A DNA stretch of 64,000 nt, taken from positions 9,253,349-9,317,348 of the forward strand of contig CM038918.1 of the NCBI GenBank assembly GCA_021904315.1, written 5' to 3'. The position numbers were made by a program, and so were the translations under genes. The notes under the pieces were generated by a model. That model had not been told where the DNA came from and made no database searches. It worked only from the letters and a program-made list of their open reading frames with translations. The stretch's first letter is position 1. The number at the start of each line of letters is the position of its first letter. Below, one piece after another: positions 37,698 to 48,465 of the stretch. The DNA is from Sphagnum magellanicum (taxonomy: Eukaryota > Streptophyta > Sphagnopsida > Sphagnales > Sphagnaceae).

Positions 37698-39938
37698 GGT
37701 TTCAGGTTTTATAAATCCTTTCAGATATGAATTTGAGAGTATTTGAAGAGTGTAATATGTGGGTGGGTATGTACACTTCTTAATTTTACCTGTCTTGAAG
37801 TGGTAAATCAAGTTATTGTTGAAAATGTTTAACAATATTTATACAACAAATGTTTCTATATATGTCATTGTAGTGTCTGAATAAATTTGAAATGAATTGG
37901 AATGGATGCAGAAAGAAACCTAAAGCACTATTTATGTAATGTGACCATTGGTACAGTGTAACTTAGTGATTTGAAGGACTGAGTAACCAATCCCAATCTG
38001 CTATGTTAGCCCATTACTGTCTTTTGAAGATTACCTAAGGCTGCACTGTTGGCAGATCCCATGTTTACCCCAAGTTCTGAAATATATAAGTGTTGTGTGT
38101 TGCAGATGGTACTTATACAATTCCACTTGCTGTATTGGACTGGAGGACAAGGATTCAAATAGCACGTGATGCTGCAGCAGGCCTCAGGGTAGGTGTGTGT
38201 GTGTGTGTGTGTGTGTGCATGCTCACTATAAACATGTTTGGAATCCCTGTTCTTTTTTTGTGTCTATTTTTCTTGCAGCTTGTTTAGGAGTGGAAGGTGT
38301 TAAATTTGTGAGTCCCCTTCAAAAGAGACATTTTTTCTTTGTTGAGAAGAGCATCTGACATTGGGAGGAAAACCATGCTTTCTAATGTTCACTTTTGTTG
38401 ATGTGTTTGTGTGATGCCAGTTTTTGCATGAATCAGATCCACCTGTTGTGCACAGGGATGTGAAGCCAAACAACATACTGTTGGATGAGTGTTACAATGC
38501 TAAGGTGTGTGTGCATGTCTTACTTGTTTCTCAATCAAGTTTCCTTACCAGCCAAAACTCAATACAGAAGACTACAGCATATGTATACAAACTGTTAATC
38601 ACCCACAAAATTCTGTATTTTGCACACCCAAAAAAACAACAAAGAGCAAACGAATTTACGAATTATCTCTTCTTCATGTGTTGCCAACTTGCAGGTCGCA
38701 GATTTCGGTTTATCAAAGCTATATCCAGATTCAAGAAGCAGTCATGTGACAACAAGGGTGGTGGGCACATTTGGATACTTAGCTCCAGATTACAGCATCA
38801 CAGGCAGGCTTACAGTGAAGAGTGATGTCTACAGCTTTGGTGTTGTTCTTCTGGAGATTTTCTCTGGACGAAGCTCAACCGTCTCAGATGAAGAGAATAA
38901 GGAACCATTTTTGGTGCCTTGGGTAAGTAAGGATCAAGAACTCGAAAGGATAAAATTCATGAATGATTGATTGATTACTCATAACTGGATTCGCAGTACT
39001 CTTCATCCATAGCCATGTGGAATTTGCAAACACTCTAATTTGTCAGCTCTACACTACATACATGATCTGTCAGGAAGATGCAAGGGTGGTCAATACAAAG
39101 CAACATATTATGTTGAAGATCCTTAATCTTCTAATTGTGGAAATTATCACAATTTTTATTTGTGTGTGTGTGCAGGCAAAGCCATTGTTGAATGATAAGA
39201 AGAGAGTTATGGAGGTGGTGGATCCAGTGTTGGAAGGGGCACATCCAGCTAAAGGTGCTGAAATGGTGGGCTCTCTCATTTCTTCATGCTTGCAGCTTGA
39301 CCCAGACAGAAGACCAAACATGAACACTGTACACAACATCCTCTCTCTTGTCTATGACATTCCCTTCAACAGTGTGAAAGCCAGACTGCAGGTGCACTTT
39401 CTGCAATCACCATAATGTAAATGCTCACTGGCTTGTAAAAAAGCTTACAATCTTGCACCTGCATGACTCAGAATTTGATATAGCTTTGTTTCAAGGTAAA
39501 TTGTTCCACTAGTAGATTGCGTGTATTTTACTTTTGGAAGAATTCAACGGAGTCAATGTTTGTCACTAAATTTAGACTTACATTTTTGTCTTGGGGATTA
39601 ATTAATGATACAAGGTTTGAATTTTTTCTGCTGTGCAGAGGGAAGCACTCTTAAGTAAAAAGCATTCATTCCAAGTTGTGCAGCAAATTCAATCAAGTTC
39701 TGCATCAAGTAGTGGGTTGAACAATCCACAATTCTCAATCCCTAGGGGGAAATCTTCAATCTTGAGAGATCGGGACACAAAAACATATGAAGAAATGGAG
39801 CAGCAGCCATCATCTGTAGTCACTGTGCAGGCATCACCAAGCATTTCAGAGACTTTCAGACAACATCGGAGGACTGTTTCTTTTGAGTTAGATGAACAAC
39901 AACAGCAAACAAGTTCAGCTCGACAACACAGTGCTTAG
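35327..39938 (+). CDS. Receptor-like serine/threonine kinase with a very short ectodomain
   Basis: Eight exons (35327-35498, 36030-36266, 36931-37308, 38106-38188, 38421-38504, 38695-38922, 39176-39391, 39639-39938) join in phase into 565 residues. Residues 30-50 form a basic-plus-hydrophobic signal peptide. A membrane helix ([20 protein letters not shown]) lies near 86-105, leaving only about 30 extracellular residues. The kinase shows the Gly loop GRGGFGAV, the VK lysine at about 203, the helix-C Glu at 219, HRDVKPNN (Asp 303) and DFG (Asp 321). The usual APE reads APD (348-350). All catalytic residues are present and it is an RD kinase, so it should be active. A 100-residue Ser/Gln-rich tail follows. 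The ATG at 35327 follows an in-frame TGA; Met 14 or 23 could also serve as start. Subfamily and ligand are unknown. Exon 1 is the least certain part, though its phase-1 donor fits exon 2. Confidence 0.88.
36440..36900. repeat. AAGCTT minisatellite in kinase intron 2
   Basis: Roughly fifteen degenerate units of about 27-32 bp share CAAGCTT(C/G)(C/T)(A)AGCTT, then TCTGATAC(A)CCAATT. The end units (36715-36890) are the most regular, with TTGCAAGC and GATACCAATTCTC. The array lies between the membrane exon and the first kinase exon. It yields repetitive minus-strand ORFs (a [13 protein letters not shown] motif) that I regard as artefacts. Confidence 0.9.
37655..37694. repeat. (CT)n microsatellite in kinase intron 3
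   Basis: About eighteen uninterrupted CT units. Confidence 0.97.
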
Positions 39939-39939
39939 T

Positions 39940-41000
39940 GATACTTCTGCTGAAGATGGGCTCCCTTCCAGATGAGCAATCATCATACGGACGGCCTTCA
40001 TTCCAGATGACCTTCATTCCTTCAAAAACCTTGCTCATTTGACTGCCACTAGCTCATAGTACTACCCTTGCAACCAACATATATCCCCATATGCTTTAAA
40101 TCACCCTGCCTGTACAATTGCAATAATTTATTTACTTTTCATCAACAACATGCATCTCTGGGTTCATACATTTCTGAGTTTTCAGTGTCCCTTGTACCAA
40201 TCTCCTGCACAATTTGCGGCATTTTAATTCAACATGAGTTTCATGCATTTTATGAGTGAATTATAAGCCTCTTTTGCCAACTCTTTTGTGTATATATCTC
40301 TCTTTGGACTCTTCAAACAAATCAGTACCATAGAAGTGTGAAACTCTAAAAGGATCCAGACTACTTTGCCGTGCAACAAAAACCCATCAAAGCACATGTT
40401 CTACTCCAAGATGATGATGCAATTCTGTGGCCCAAATTCTCAATGAACACCGACAGCATCGCATTACCAATTTACAGACTCAATAATCACCTAGTTCAGG
40501 ATCTGTATGCAAAACCCATTAAAGCACATGACAATGATACAAATCTGTTGCCGAATTTTCATAGAGGACACACACACACCCGCACACATGCACACACTCA
40601 CTCTTGGTGGGTTTTCTGGACACTGCATCAGAAAACCTAATTTGCAGACTAGTTAATTACCTACTTCAGGATCAGAATGCAAACCATTTCCTGGATGCCA
40701 GACCTCAATGCTATGATGTCAAAAGAGGGTCCTTCAGATTTCTTTTGCAATTTATTATCTGGAGTCTTCCAGTCCTCTCATGAACCTCTCTCACCCCATC
40801 AAATGGGAAACTAGCTGATCTTACTAACAAATTTTAACTTAAGAAAAAGCATGGAGAAAAAATTAATGCAGCTTGCAAACAACACAAGATGTAAATTGCA
40901 CAAAGGGGTAAATAAATGCTTTTCCTCAGCAAAAGATTGTCTCTATTTGGCACACAGAAAAGACCGGAGAGAAGACGTTTAAATATATTTATTAAGATGG
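39940..41000. other. Kinase 3' flank, no further gene
   Basis: The probable 3' UTR of the kinase is followed by spacer. A short diverged duplication is visible: AAACCCATCAAAGCACATG at about 40379 and AAACCCATTAAAGCACATG at about 40512, each followed by related GATGATGCAA/AATGATACAA and CAATTCTGTGGCC/ATCTGTTGCC sequence. A CA-rich microsatellite lies at 40567-40600. Confidence 0.5.
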
Positions 41001-41011
41001 CTTTTGTATCC

Positions 41012-41084
41012 TCCGTTGTAGTCTAGATGGTTAGGATACTCGGCTCTCACCCGAGCGACCCGGGTTCGAGTCCCGGCAACGGAA
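41012..41084 (+). tRNA. tRNA-Glu (anticodon CTC)
   Basis: The 73-nt sequence folds as a cloverleaf. The acceptor stem pairs TCCGTTG with CAACGGA and has discriminator A. The D-arm holds the A box (TAGTCTAGATGG), the anticodon loop is CTCTCAC with CTC, and the T-arm reads CCGGGTTCGAGTCCCGG (B box). No intron and no encoded CCA, as expected for a eukaryotic nuclear gene. A T7 run at about 41125-41131 can stop RNA polymerase III. The stems are intact, so it should be functional. Confidence 0.95.
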
Positions 41085-41124
41085 TCCGTTGGCTCCCGAG
41101 GAAATTATAAAAAATGACTACCAC

Positions 41125-41131
41125 TTTTTTT
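41125..41131 (+). terminator. RNA polymerase III T-run terminator for tRNA-Glu
   Basis: Seven consecutive T residues about 40 bp after the tRNA 3' end. Intervening sequence has no earlier T4 run. Confidence 0.6.
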
Positions 41132-41189
41132 ATTCATTTGAATTGCCCATAAAATATCAATGGATTTAATTTTCTTTCCTCACAATTGA

Positions 41190-41355
41190 TTACAATAAGG
41201 GGGTTTTTTTTAATTTTGGCCACCAAATTTTGTGAAAATGAAAAAAAATTGCGAAATTTTCCCAAAAAAAGAGCAAAATTTAAGACGAATTTACACTATT
41301 AAAAAAAAAATTCTCCCAATTGTTTTGTCGAAAATTGGTCCCAAAAAAAACATTG
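41190..41355. mobile_element. Candidate A/T-rich foldback or MITE-like element
   Basis: The stretch starts GGGGGTTTTTTTTAATTTTGG and ends CGAAAATTGG followed by CCCAAAAAAAACATTGAT. The inner words ACCAAATTTTGTGAAAAT and GCGAAATTTTCCC echo the element at 13655-13815. The edges are partly complementary. It lies 105 bp after the tRNA gene. Confidence 0.35.
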
Positions 41356-41668
41356 ATTATAAACCTTTGGAAAGGAAAAAGATCATTATAGGTAAATAAA
41401 TAATCTTTTTTTATTGTGGGGGCAGGGTTTGAAGGGTGGGAGGAGTGGAGACTTTGAGACTAAAGGGCTTGGGTCGGGGGGGTGGGGGGCAGGTGAAACT
41501 TGAAACCCAAGAAAAACTCTCCATACTTGTGGTATGTATGGTATCCAATACACTCTTTGATTCACTTAAGTTTTCTGGTTTGAAGAAGTGTTGGAGTTGC
41601 ATTTCATTACTTAAGTGTGTTGTTGTGTGTTGTTGTCATTGTTGTCCCAATTTGCATCAGGTTTTGAT

Positions 41669-41670
<2 letters not shown>

Positions 41671-41705
<35 letters not shown>
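41671..41705. repeat. (CT)n microsatellite
   Basis: About seventeen CT units within a non-genic stretch. Confidence 0.97.
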
Positions 41706-41709
<4 letters not shown>

Positions 41710-41787
41710 CTCTTTCTTGGTTGTTTGCAGTAGAATGTAGAAAAAGATTTCAGGGTGTGTGAGATGACAAAATTTGTGCATTGTGTT

Positions 41788-42010
41788 GGCCTTGCCTACC
41801 AATGCAAGGATATTGTGTTTAGACTCATTCTAGAGTATATAGTAGTTTTAGGGATTTTGGCCCATAGGTAATAATAATAATAATAGGTCTATTTTTATAT
41901 GAGGTTTTTGGAAAGATGATATTTTGGGCTTGTGTTGAAACTTGAGATTAGTTATAGAGTTATCATATCTTGAAGGACTTTGGCTAATTTGAGAGGATTT
42001 TTTGAAGATT
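41788..42010 (+). repeat. Dispersed repeat, copy 2 (partner at 1153-1375)
   Basis: Direct-orientation partner of the 1153-1375 repeat. It carries an additional AATAATAATAATA expansion near 41870. Confidence 0.75.
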
Positions 42011-42711
42011 ATATTTTTGCATGGTGAAATATTTGAGTTTTCTTAATTCTTCTTTTGCCTTAAGATACTTTTGAATGTAAATGGCAAGGGCACAGTGTGT
42101 GACACACCCCTTGTTTTCTATATAGTAGTGGCTATGGCTACCTATATAGAGTGTAATATAGGCAATATCGTAGTACTTGAAAGATTTTGGCATAAATTAA
42201 ATTATATTCTGTTTTGCCAAATTCTTGAAAACTTATTTAGTGACGACATGTTTGTGCCAAAATTTTAATAAAATCAAAAGTTCAACTGTCAGATTTGAAT
42301 CGCAGACCTTCAAGTATATGCATAAATTAAGGCCGAGACAATCTAGACACACTAGATTGTTCCATAAAACCTTGAAGCCTTGTTTATAACCATTATCTGC
42401 CGAAAATTTGCGAAATTAAAAAAAAACCAAATGTCAAAGTTAAGATTTAAATTTAAATTAATTATTCAACAGTTTGTTGCCAAAATTGTTCAGGTATCAC
42501 AGTATTTCCCTACAATTGGCTGCCACACTATCTTGGGCCTAGACTAATGGCCCTTCCTTAAGAAAAGCCTATTTTCCTATTTGCAAGGATACTGGTATCT
42601 TGTTCCATTATTGATGCTGCAAAATCCAAAATGAAGAAGAGATTTCAAAGACAGATCCTAATCAGACAAGGAAAAAAGAAGATTTTGGATCCAGAACCAG
42701 CAAAAAAAGAC

Positions 42712-43522
42712 ACAATTGTTATATTATTGTGTTTTTGACATTGGCAAACTGTTGTTGTCGTTGCTCATGCAAAAAAAAAAAAAAAAAAGAATCCAAAACC
42801 CATGAAGCAAGAAAGAAAATATACCAATTGTATTTGTAACATTTGCAAAGGAAGTGGCGTTGTTGTTGTTGTTGTTCATTGCAAAAACCAAATCCAAATC
42901 CAAGCAAGCAAGCAAGAAATCAAGGAAAATGTGCTTTGTGATATTTACAAAGTGTTGTTGTTGTTGTTGTTGTTGATTGCGAAAAACAAATCCAAATCCA
43001 AATCCAAGCAAGCAAGAAAACACACAATTGTGCTTTGTGAAATTGGCAAAGTTTTGTTATTTGTTGTTGCTCATTGCAAAAACCAAATCCACATCGAAGC
43101 AAGCAAGAAAACACACAATTGTGCCTTGTGAAATTGGCAAAGTTTTGTTATTTGTTGTTGCTCATTGCAAAAACCAAATCCAAATCCAAGAAGCAAAGCA
43201 AGCGTGAAAACAGACAATGTTGTTTTATGACATTCGCAAAGTAGTGTTGTTGTTGTTGTTGTTGTTGTTGTTGATTACAAAAACGAAATCCAAATCCATG
43301 CAAGCAAACAAGCATGAAACGCACACAATTTGTTTTTGTGACAATTGCAAATTGTTGTTATTGTTGTTGCTCATAACGAAAACCAAATCCAAATCTAAGC
43401 AAGCAAGAAAACACACAATTGTGTATTTTGTGATATTTGCAAAGAGTTGTTGTTGTTACTCATTACCAAAACCAAATCCCAAAACCAAACAAGCAAGCAA
43501 GCCAGAAAACAAACACACAATT

Positions 43523-43561
<39 letters not shown>

Positions 43562-43620
43562 TGTTTTCCACAATTGCAAAGTGGTGTTGTTGTTGTTCTT
43601 GTTATAGTTGCTCATGCAGA
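42712..43620 (+). repeat. Nine-copy array, unit about 100 bp, upstream of the dehydratase gene
   Basis: Unit starts lie at about 42712, 42822, 42925, 43025, 43116, 43216, 43327, 43418 and 43520. Each unit has ACACAATTGTG, TTTGTGAAATTGGCAAAG or a variant, a (GTT)n run, GCTCATTGCAAAAACCAAAT, CCAAATCCAAG and a CAAGCAAGCAAG run. Units 4 and 5 are nearly identical. The GTT run varies from about 3 to 10 copies, and unit 9 has gained a (GT)n run. The short ORFs in both directions are repeat read-through. Confidence 0.93.
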
Positions 43621-43715
43621 CTCAAGCCCTCAAATAGCTGTCGTAGTGTTTGTTGTAGCATCCAAACAACACAGCAACACGAAACACCATTCCGATCTGA
43701 AACTCACAAGAAACT

Positions 43716-45116
43716 CTATCAATGATGATGATGATGATGATGATTCTCGACCGTGCTCGCAGAGAAATTACTATATCACACGCAAACGCATGTGTTGTTG
43801 TTGTTGCTTGTTTTGTTTTCTCTCTATCTTCCTTCTTACAATCCGATGAAGCTTTGTGTTGTGTTTCCTAGCTAGCAATTACCTCCGCCATTTGTTTGCT
43901 GTTTTCTTTCTCACTGCAACTATGCTCTCAGCTAGCTTTGATCGTTGTCTTGGTGGACAGACACACGGAGAGTCGTAGTACCAGTACAAGAGGAAGGAAA
44001 ATTTGAACCCGTTCGACGGAACGGCAACGAAGCATCGAACATCGGCTGTTGTGGTGACGGCGGCGTTCAAAGAGCGGCAGCAAGGAAGGCGGAGAAAGAA
44101 CACGAAGAAGAGAGAAGACTCAAGACTCTGCTAAACTGTGTGACCTATTTTGTTGCTCTTCACCAAACGCCAAACCCTTGTTTCTCCCATCTGATCTCGT
44201 TGCTGCTACATCTCAGATGTGCGTGCACAGACGACGACGACGAAGAAGAAGAAGAAGGTGCGTAAGCTTCTTTGTCTTCCTGCTGGTAGTTTCTTTTCTG
44301 TTTCTTGCTTTCCCCGCGCTTTCTGTTCTCTTCTATTTCTCGTTCAAGATGATTTCGAGCTTCTCGTTGTCAAGAGATTTGTCACCAACACCTTGTATTT
44401 TGTTATGTTTTGCCTTCGGGGATGTAGAGGAGGAGAACTAAGAACGGTTTCTTTTCTCTCTGCTCTTTGTTTCCTTTTCTCTATCTGAAGATCCTCTGCT
44501 GGAAAAATAAAATCGCTTTTTGTTTTTGTTGTCGTTGTTGTTTCTGTATCTTTTCTTGTATCGCCATCACCCGGATCTGTCATTCTTGTTGAGATGTGTG
44601 GAAACCTTGTTGTATCTTCGCTTATTTTGTGAGTGGCTACGATGTGTTTGCACATTCTTTCATTGTTCTGTTTGTGACATCCGGGAAGTGTTTGGATCGT
44701 GTTTTCCCACCCCTGTTTATTGTTTGAGATGCGTTTTTTCTTCTTTCTCGGATTTCCCAAACTCTCGCTTGCATAGAGCAGCTCCAGTTCTGAGCTTTTT
44801 TCCACCATTCACTTCTTTGTGCTGGAATAATAATGCTGCAGAAAAGTAAATCCTTCCCTGAACCCTCTCATATACCTTGGGTTTGTGTTTCAAACCTTTG
44901 TCTTCCCTTTTGGGAATTTGAATGTTTCTTTCAAAAAATTGTCTTTCAAGAGCAACTTCGTTGTTGAATTTTTATCTGTAAGCATGTTGTGAAGTCTTTT
45001 GTCTCTCTGCTGCTGAGCATTCTCTGCATTATCACCACCATGTCATTACACAGGTACATAGACAAGCTGCTTCAATCGCTTCCATCTTCTTGACAAGGTT
45101 TAGCAGGAAACCAGAA
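43716..45116 (+). promoter_or_regulatory. Probable promoter and 5' leader of the dehydratase gene
   Basis: From about 43700 the composition turns richer in G and C, with (GAT)n at 43722-43742, CGACGACGACGAAGAAGAAG near 44231 and T/C-rich tracts, then a region with typical leader composition up to the ATG at 45117. Short ORFs (up to 154 codons, minus strand 44344-44808) show no domain. A leader intron is possible, but I cannot place it. Confidence 0.35.
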
Positions 45117-45197
45117 ATGACAGGGAACCAGATCACAAGCATGTATTTGACATTATACAATTCAGCTCAATCCCTTGGCTGGTAAGACCCTCCCCAC

Positions 45198-45254
<57 letters not shown>

Positions 45255-48200
45255 GTATACCTATGTGAGCTATGTTGTGTGCTCACCTGTTGGAGAGCAA
45301 ATTGGAGACTCTAGGGGATGAAGTTGGGATTAGGGGTTTTTGCCCTAGATCGGGGTTCATGCAGGATACTCCCCGATTCCAATATCTTTACATATGTGAC
45401 TCTGAATGAATTGAAGAGATGTGTATTTTGAGAGGCTGTCCTTTTTTGGGGTTTGTCCTGGTGGTGCAATTAGGGCTTTGGTGCTGGCAAGGGTAATCCA
45501 TCATGGTTTGCAGAGTAGGTCATTGATGGGTGCATATGCAGCAGCCGGTTACCTTGTACGTATGTGCCCTTCCTTTCACACTTGTTTCTTTTTTTTTCTG
45601 CTTGCCACACATTCAATTACTGTGTTTCTCTAAGAAGCACACTCAGGGCTTCTTTCACTTGTTCAAAGATCATGTACCTTTTAGGTCTGAGATTGTCAAA
45701 CTAAATGACTTTCCTCCTAGATATGACGATTAGCTCTCATGTGCCAATGGGTCACATGTGCAATGTTAAAACCAGCAGATCTTCATCCATCCACAAGGCA
45801 ACAACTTGGCCTTGCAGTCATAGATCAAGCTTCATCTGTTATTCTTCATTGCATATTGTCCACCAGAGTGTTCTTTACCAGATCCCAGTAAAATTTCCTA
45901 GGAACAAGCATTCAAACATAATCAATATGGTCTCTTCAACTTTGGCCAGCTTCATGATTTGTTGCATGCTCCATCCTCTGGTTAGCCTCTTATATGAAGA
46001 ACATGGCATTACGGTCAGGAACTCATCAGTTCAGTTTGCCCGATGGACTTGGTGGGGTTAACAATCTCAGATTCTGAGGTGGGTTGTGCTGAATATGTGA
46101 CAGGATTGCTTCAGCTCACAGCATTTCTAGAAGTTCTCCATTCTGCTCTTGGTTTGTGGCCCATCCTTTAGATTTAGACAAAATTCAAGGCTAATAGTGC
46201 ATGGAAATTTAGGTTTAGTAGACTTTTATAATAGCTTTTCTGAGCAAGATGAGAAGGATGTGGGAACTGGATGGGTTTATCATCAACCTGGAAATGAACA
46301 TGAAGATAAACTGCCCAAGGAGGAGGGGGAGCTCTAAAGATACTGCTAGCTGAGTAGTTACAACAAATGCAAAAAGTGGGATGAGAACCCCATGTGACCT
46401 TCAATAGTTTCTTTTGGGAGATTGGGGCCATCTAAGGTTCCAGCTCCACACCTCTAGAAGGAGCCTTTCTGTTGGCTTTGGGATTGGTTCTTTTTGGGGC
46501 TTTCTTGAGTAAAGTACCATTGACTCCAGTGGTTTTGATGCTAACAATCAGTTTGGTTGGTGTACAATAGGGCTGGTGCACAGTTCAACACTCTACAACT
46601 TCCTTCAATGGCTTGGCCGCTCTCATGTCTTATTTGCAATCATTGCTCAAATTCCTGAGGTATTTCCAGGAAAAATTGTGAGAACATGACATTGACAGGG
46701 GAAATTTGGAACAAGTTGTGTAATGACAGTGAGTATTTCCTGTATTTAAGGTTGAAACATACTTATGTGCAGGTGCAAGAGCAACCACCAATCTTGATCA
46801 CATTTTCAGCCTGGGCTCTATCAGAGGTCCTTTTTACATTCTCACCACTGTATTTGTACCAAGCCTTGTACTCAGAGAATTCCAATTTTTTGGTTACTTC
46901 AGGTGTGTTTAAGTTTTTAGCCGCAGTTCAGATGACCATTATGGGAGTAAGTTCCAAGGCTGTATGATGCTCAAGCACTTTATAGGGTTGATATGATTGT
47001 TAAGATTCTTACCAGTATTTCTTATGAACTCTGGGCATGCACTGTCCTTAATACAAGTTTCTTTAGGGTTGGGTTCCCTCGTTTCATGCTTCATTGCTCT
47101 TATTTTGTTAGATGCGAAATACCAATAACCTTGTTATTGGGTCATCTCTCCCTTCTTTTCAGGTTGACTTAAATTGAAATCATGGAGAAGTACCCAGTAC
47201 ACATTAAGATACAGATTTTGAAGTGGTTTATGATTCTGATCTCATTCCTGAGCTATGATGGTTATTGATGGTATGTGGGGCAGGTTATACGGTGTCCATA
47301 CTATGCGCTCACCCTGATGGGTATGTGCCCACGCTGGTTGACCTGGCTGCGGTATTTTCTCTTGCCATGTTCTGTCGTTGGTCCCATAAATCTCTTTGCA
47401 GCTTACCTTGAAGATTAATTTTGTGTTAGTAGATTCTGCTTTTTCCGGTTTCAGTTTTAATTCTGTTCTCTTTGTCAATGTCACTTGGACCTTCCTCCTT
47501 CCTAAATTTATAATGTTTGTGGAAGTACTTTGTTATGCAGAATACAGAAGTACCCTAAATTATAATTTCAGGGACCGGTACTAAAATTATAATGTTTGTT
47601 TGCAGGTATACAGCTTTTATTGTGCTCTATCCAGTTGGGGCTCTTTATGGAGAGAGTAAGTTATTGTTAACTGTAGATGATCCCTGAGTCTTGCTGAATA
47701 TAATAAGTTGTATGAAAGCCCCTCACCTGAAGCAATTGAAGAAGAATAAAGTCCCATAATTGGACATACCTCTGAAGGAACTGTTGGTTACAATATGAGA
47801 CCCATGGCTTCTTGTCCAGTGCATAACAGGATGTTGCAGTGTCTGCAGGCCATTTACCAAGAAAAGGAGCAAACAGTCTTCTTATTCAGATTCAACACAG
47901 AGTTGGATGTTTCATTATATCTGATGTATATCTTAGATGTGCTCCTATATAGGTATTAAGACATTGGTTGATTGGGGTAAAGTGCAGTGCTGGTGATGTA
48001 TCAATCGCTGGATCCCGTCAAACGGCGAAATGTATACAGCAGCATATTTAAATGGCTTCCCTTCAATTATCACTCATTTATTGTTGTAAGCATATTTTCC
48101 TCACTGAATCTTAATCTTCACCTCCTCATCCTCAAATCAGTTGTCCTGTAACAATCTGTTTAGTTCTTTGATAAGTAAACAAATGGTTTCCCAGTTTGCC

Positions 48201-48465
48201 TTCTCATTTTACATGGTCCGTTACCCTTAAATAGCACAATGGCCAGACTCTCTAATGCTGCAACAAAATTTTGTTTCTATCTAAAGGTCTGTTTCCAACG
48301 ATGAGGTGCTAAGTGTTGCTTTGTTGATTGCAGGTGCTGATGATTTTGTATCCTTGTCTATGGTTGGTGCTCTATCTCCATATGTTCCGGCAGCGGCAAA
48401 AAAAGTTGTCAAAGAAAGGAGTTGTAAATAAACGAAAGACTCAGAGACCCAAGCGAATTGACTAG
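45117..48465 (+). CDS. Very-long-chain 3-hydroxyacyl-CoA dehydratase-like protein (PTPLA/HACD family)
   Basis: Nine exons (45117-45181, 45474-45559, 46104-46151, 46571-46659, 46773-46826, 47284-47351, 47606-47655, 47988-48085, 48334-48465) join in phase into 229 residues, a normal family length. The family performs the third step of fatty-acid elongation in the ER membrane (3-hydroxyacyl-CoA to trans-2-enoyl-CoA). Conserved blocks appear in order: TLYNSAQSLGWA, LLQLTAFLEVLHSALGLV, QWLGRSHVLFAI, WALSEVIRCPYYAL, WLTWLRYTAFIVLYPVG, and a final hydrophobic segment with a Lys/Arg-rich tail. The pattern resembles the second plant member (Arabidopsis At5g59770 type) more than PASTICCINO2. The putative catalytic Tyr (VLYPVG) and Glu (YGE) are both present but one residue further apart than in yeast Phs1. 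Most donors are standard; the one after exon 5 (GTCCTT) is weak but phase and homology support it. The ATG at 45117 gives the expected N-terminus. Confidence 0.9.
45196..45252. repeat. (CT)n microsatellite in dehydratase intron 1
   Basis: About 26 uninterrupted CT units start 15 bp after the exon 1 donor. Confidence 0.97.

Noticed and set aside
42270..42390. Possible third tRNA-derived SINE (minus-strand GCGATTCAAATCT resembling a B box)
   Set aside because: No convincing A box at the right distance and no shared tail with the pair at 54 kb.
42719..43849. Several ORFs of 60-210 codons rich in Leu/Val or Asn/Gln on both strands
   Set aside because: All come from the 100-bp array with GTT runs; unit-length periodicity and poly-residue tracts show repeat read-through.
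44344..44808. 154-codon minus-strand ORF in the dehydratase leader
   Set aside because: No recognisable motif; it lies opposite a probable 5' leader with T/C-rich composition that naturally gives Lys/Arg-rich open frames.
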